Made by a program: the position numbers and the translations under genes
Notes under the pieces: generated by a model
Database searches by the model: none
What the model saw: only the letters and a program-made list of their open reading frames with translations
Told to the model about the DNA's origin: nothing
Assembly: GCA_003509825.1 (NCBI GenBank)
Contig: DOMT01000059.1
Location: forward strand, 1-6,817
DNA: 6,817 nt
Reading direction: 5' to 3'
DNA from: Coriobacteriia bacterium
GTDB lineage: Bacteria; Actinomycetota; Coriobacteriia; Coriobacteriales; UBA8131
Shown here: piece after piece, positions 5,822 through 6,817 of the stretch
Layout of the letters: each line of letters starts with the position of its first letter
Position numbering within the stretch: the stretch's first letter is position 1

Positions 5822-5884
5822 GCCTGCCTTTATGCCTGATGCCCACCGGGAGCAGGTGTCTCCGATGGGTATCGACTTAAGCAG

Positions 5885-6241
5885 CTATTCTGCGAGCGGA
5901 GCCCAGAGCACCTGCTTGGGCTTCTTGCCCAGTTTCTTCGAGAGTTCTTCGATGGTGCCGAACTCCATGCAGAACGCCTGGCAGTGATGCACGCAGGTCG
6001 GATCCTTGCCTTCGCCTATGCGTTTGGCGCAGAGGTCGCACAGATCGGTGGGAACGGGAATCTTGTTCCAGTTGAAGTTGTTGCCGCCTTCACCGGAATC
6101 ATCCTTTTGCCAAGGGCCGTCGTCGAGAACCCGGATGCCCCACTTGCCTACGGGAAAGTCGTGCTCGGCCTTGCAGGCAACCACACAGCTCTCGCAGCCG
6201 GTGCAATATTCGTAGTCGATCAAAAGTCCATATTCAGCCAT
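5885..6241 (-). CDS. Short [4Fe-4S] electron-transfer subunit of a molybdopterin oxidoreductase
   Basis: A 118-residue electron-transfer protein partnering the catalytic subunit encoded just upstream. Ligands for one cluster are C13-x2-C16-x2-C19-x3-C23 (CTGCESCVVAC). Those for the second are C68-x2-C71-x11-C83-x3-C87, with an extra C91. This is the DmsB-type layout cut down to two clusters, where DmsB-like subunits usually have about 200 residues and four. There is no signal peptide or membrane segment, so it should sit with the catalytic subunit or be carried with it. The ATG at 6241 begins 3 bases after the TAA of the catalytic gene (6245-6247). No strong ribosome site is seen, so translational coupling is likely. 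Electron donor and substrate are unknown. Confidence 0.9.
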   Translation of the reverse strand: MAEYGLLIDYEYCTGCESCVVACKAEHDFPVGKWGIRVLDDGPWQKDDSGEGGNNFNWNKIPVPTDLCDLCAKRIGEGKDPTCVHHCQAFCMEFGTIEELSKKLGKKPKQVLWAPLAE

Positions 6242-6244
6242 CGC

Positions 6245-6817
6245 TTACACCAACTTTCCGAATTTCTCGTTGACCAGATCCATGTCCGTGTCATAACTTT
6301 CCTGCAAGGGGGTGACGGAGCAGCAGTTGCATTTGTAAGGTCCGCCGTAGCCGAGCTTGGAATTGTAGTGATTGGAGACGAGGTCGTTGACGTTCGATTG
6401 CCAGACGCCGTAAAGGCTCTTCTCGTCGGCGTGATCGGTTTTGACGAAACCATCCTTGATCTCCAGACCACCGATGACCGCCTGCACCTCGTTAGGTTCG
6501 ACGATCTCACCGAGTGGGACGATCGTGTCGCGGGAGTCATCGTCGGCCTGGCGCTCGGGGAACCACCAGCCGTGGTCGGTTTGGACGACACCTTTTTTAA
6601 CGATCGGTGATACGGCGGCTTTGAACTTGGCGCGGCCGTAATCGTTTTTGATCTCGACCCACTGGCCGTTGGAGATCCCGAGAGGCACGGCGTCTTCGGG
6701 GTTGATCTCGATCAACGGATCGGGATGCAGCTCGCGCAGTACGGGAATCTGACGATGCTCGGCGTGAAACGCCGCATAGTAACGCGCACCCGTGGTGAGG
6801 ATGAAGGGATATTTCTT
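6245..6817 (-). CDS. Molybdopterin oxidoreductase catalytic subunit (DMSO reductase family), C-terminal part
   Basis: The last 190 codons of a large subunit that runs off the right edge. It begins within KKYPFILTTGARYYAAFHAE, the start of the molybdopterin-dinucleotide-binding C-terminal domain. Further family features, by residue in this fragment, are HRQIPVLRELHPDP (21-34), the DPxxxxxxPLGISNGQWVEIKNDYG beta-barrel (33-61) and DHGWWFPER (81-89), seen in this superfamily near acetylene-hydratase-like and related enzymes. The reading frame is open to base 6817 with no start. An acidic insert (about 91-134) separates GWWFPE from SNVNDL. The C-terminal tail carries C163, C165 and C166 (KCNCC). 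The fragment cannot tell the reaction; catechol dehydroxylases, transhydroxylases and sulfur or nitrogen oxyanion reductases all share it. It is 3 bases from the Fe-S subunit gene, in one operon. Confidence 0.9.
   Translation of the reverse strand, partial: KKYPFILTTGARYYAAFHAEHRQIPVLRELHPDPLIEINPEDAVPLGISNGQWVEIKNDYGRAKFKAAVSPIVKKGVVQTDHGWWFPERQADDDSRDTIVPLGEIVEPNEVQAVIGGLEIKDGFVKTDHADEKSLYGVWQSNVNDLVSNHYNSKLGYGGPYKCNCCSVTPLQESYDTDMDLVNEKFGKLV

Noticed and set aside
5984..6610. 208-codon plus-strand open frame
   Set aside because: It is a shadow of the Fe-S and molybdoenzyme genes on the other strand, whose cysteine motifs and family signatures are clear.

Overview
The window looks like an accessory catabolic or respiratory locus from an anaerobic bacterium. 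Combining a stand-alone corrinoid protein, a URO-D-type methyltransferase, a PucR-family regulator, an OFA-like MFS carrier, very small Cys-rich proteins and a DMSO-reductase-family molybdoenzyme with its Fe-S partner is typical of gut Actinobacteria of the Eggerthellaceae (Coriobacteriia). That assignment rests on gene style and gene company, not on a marker gene, so it is an inference.

Layout. Positions 1-80 (minus) hold the first 26 codons of a small zinc-ribbon protein that runs off the left edge. A non-coding divergent region of about 365 bases follows, with a perfect 12-base direct repeat. Then come a corrinoid (B12-binding) methyl-carrier protein (447-1085, plus) and a 509-residue PucR/CdaR-type regulator (1158-2687, plus), whose early coding sequence contains a long perfect hairpin. 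Convergent to it is a URO-D-family methyltransferase (2736-3725, minus). A divergent intergenic region of about 350 bases carries three inverted repeats and leads to an MFS carrier (4080-5396, plus). On the minus strand at the right are a molybdopterin oxidoreductase catalytic subunit (6245 to beyond the right edge), its small 2x[4Fe-4S] partner (5885-6241), and a 65-residue Cys-rich protein (5501-5698).

How the parts could work together. The URO-D-type protein would move a methyl group to or from the corrinoid protein, the PucR-type protein would sense the substrate and control the locus, and the MFS protein would import or export an organic acid. The molybdoenzyme and its Fe-S subunit would use the imported or demethylated product as a redox substrate. 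One attractive but unproven reading is demethylation of a methoxylated aromatic followed by reductive processing of the resulting hydroxy-aromatic. The second methyltransferase (corrinoid to tetrahydrofolate) and the ATP-dependent corrinoid activator needed for a complete O-demethylase are not in the window. No RNA genes, insertion sequences, CRISPR arrays or recognisable riboswitches were seen.
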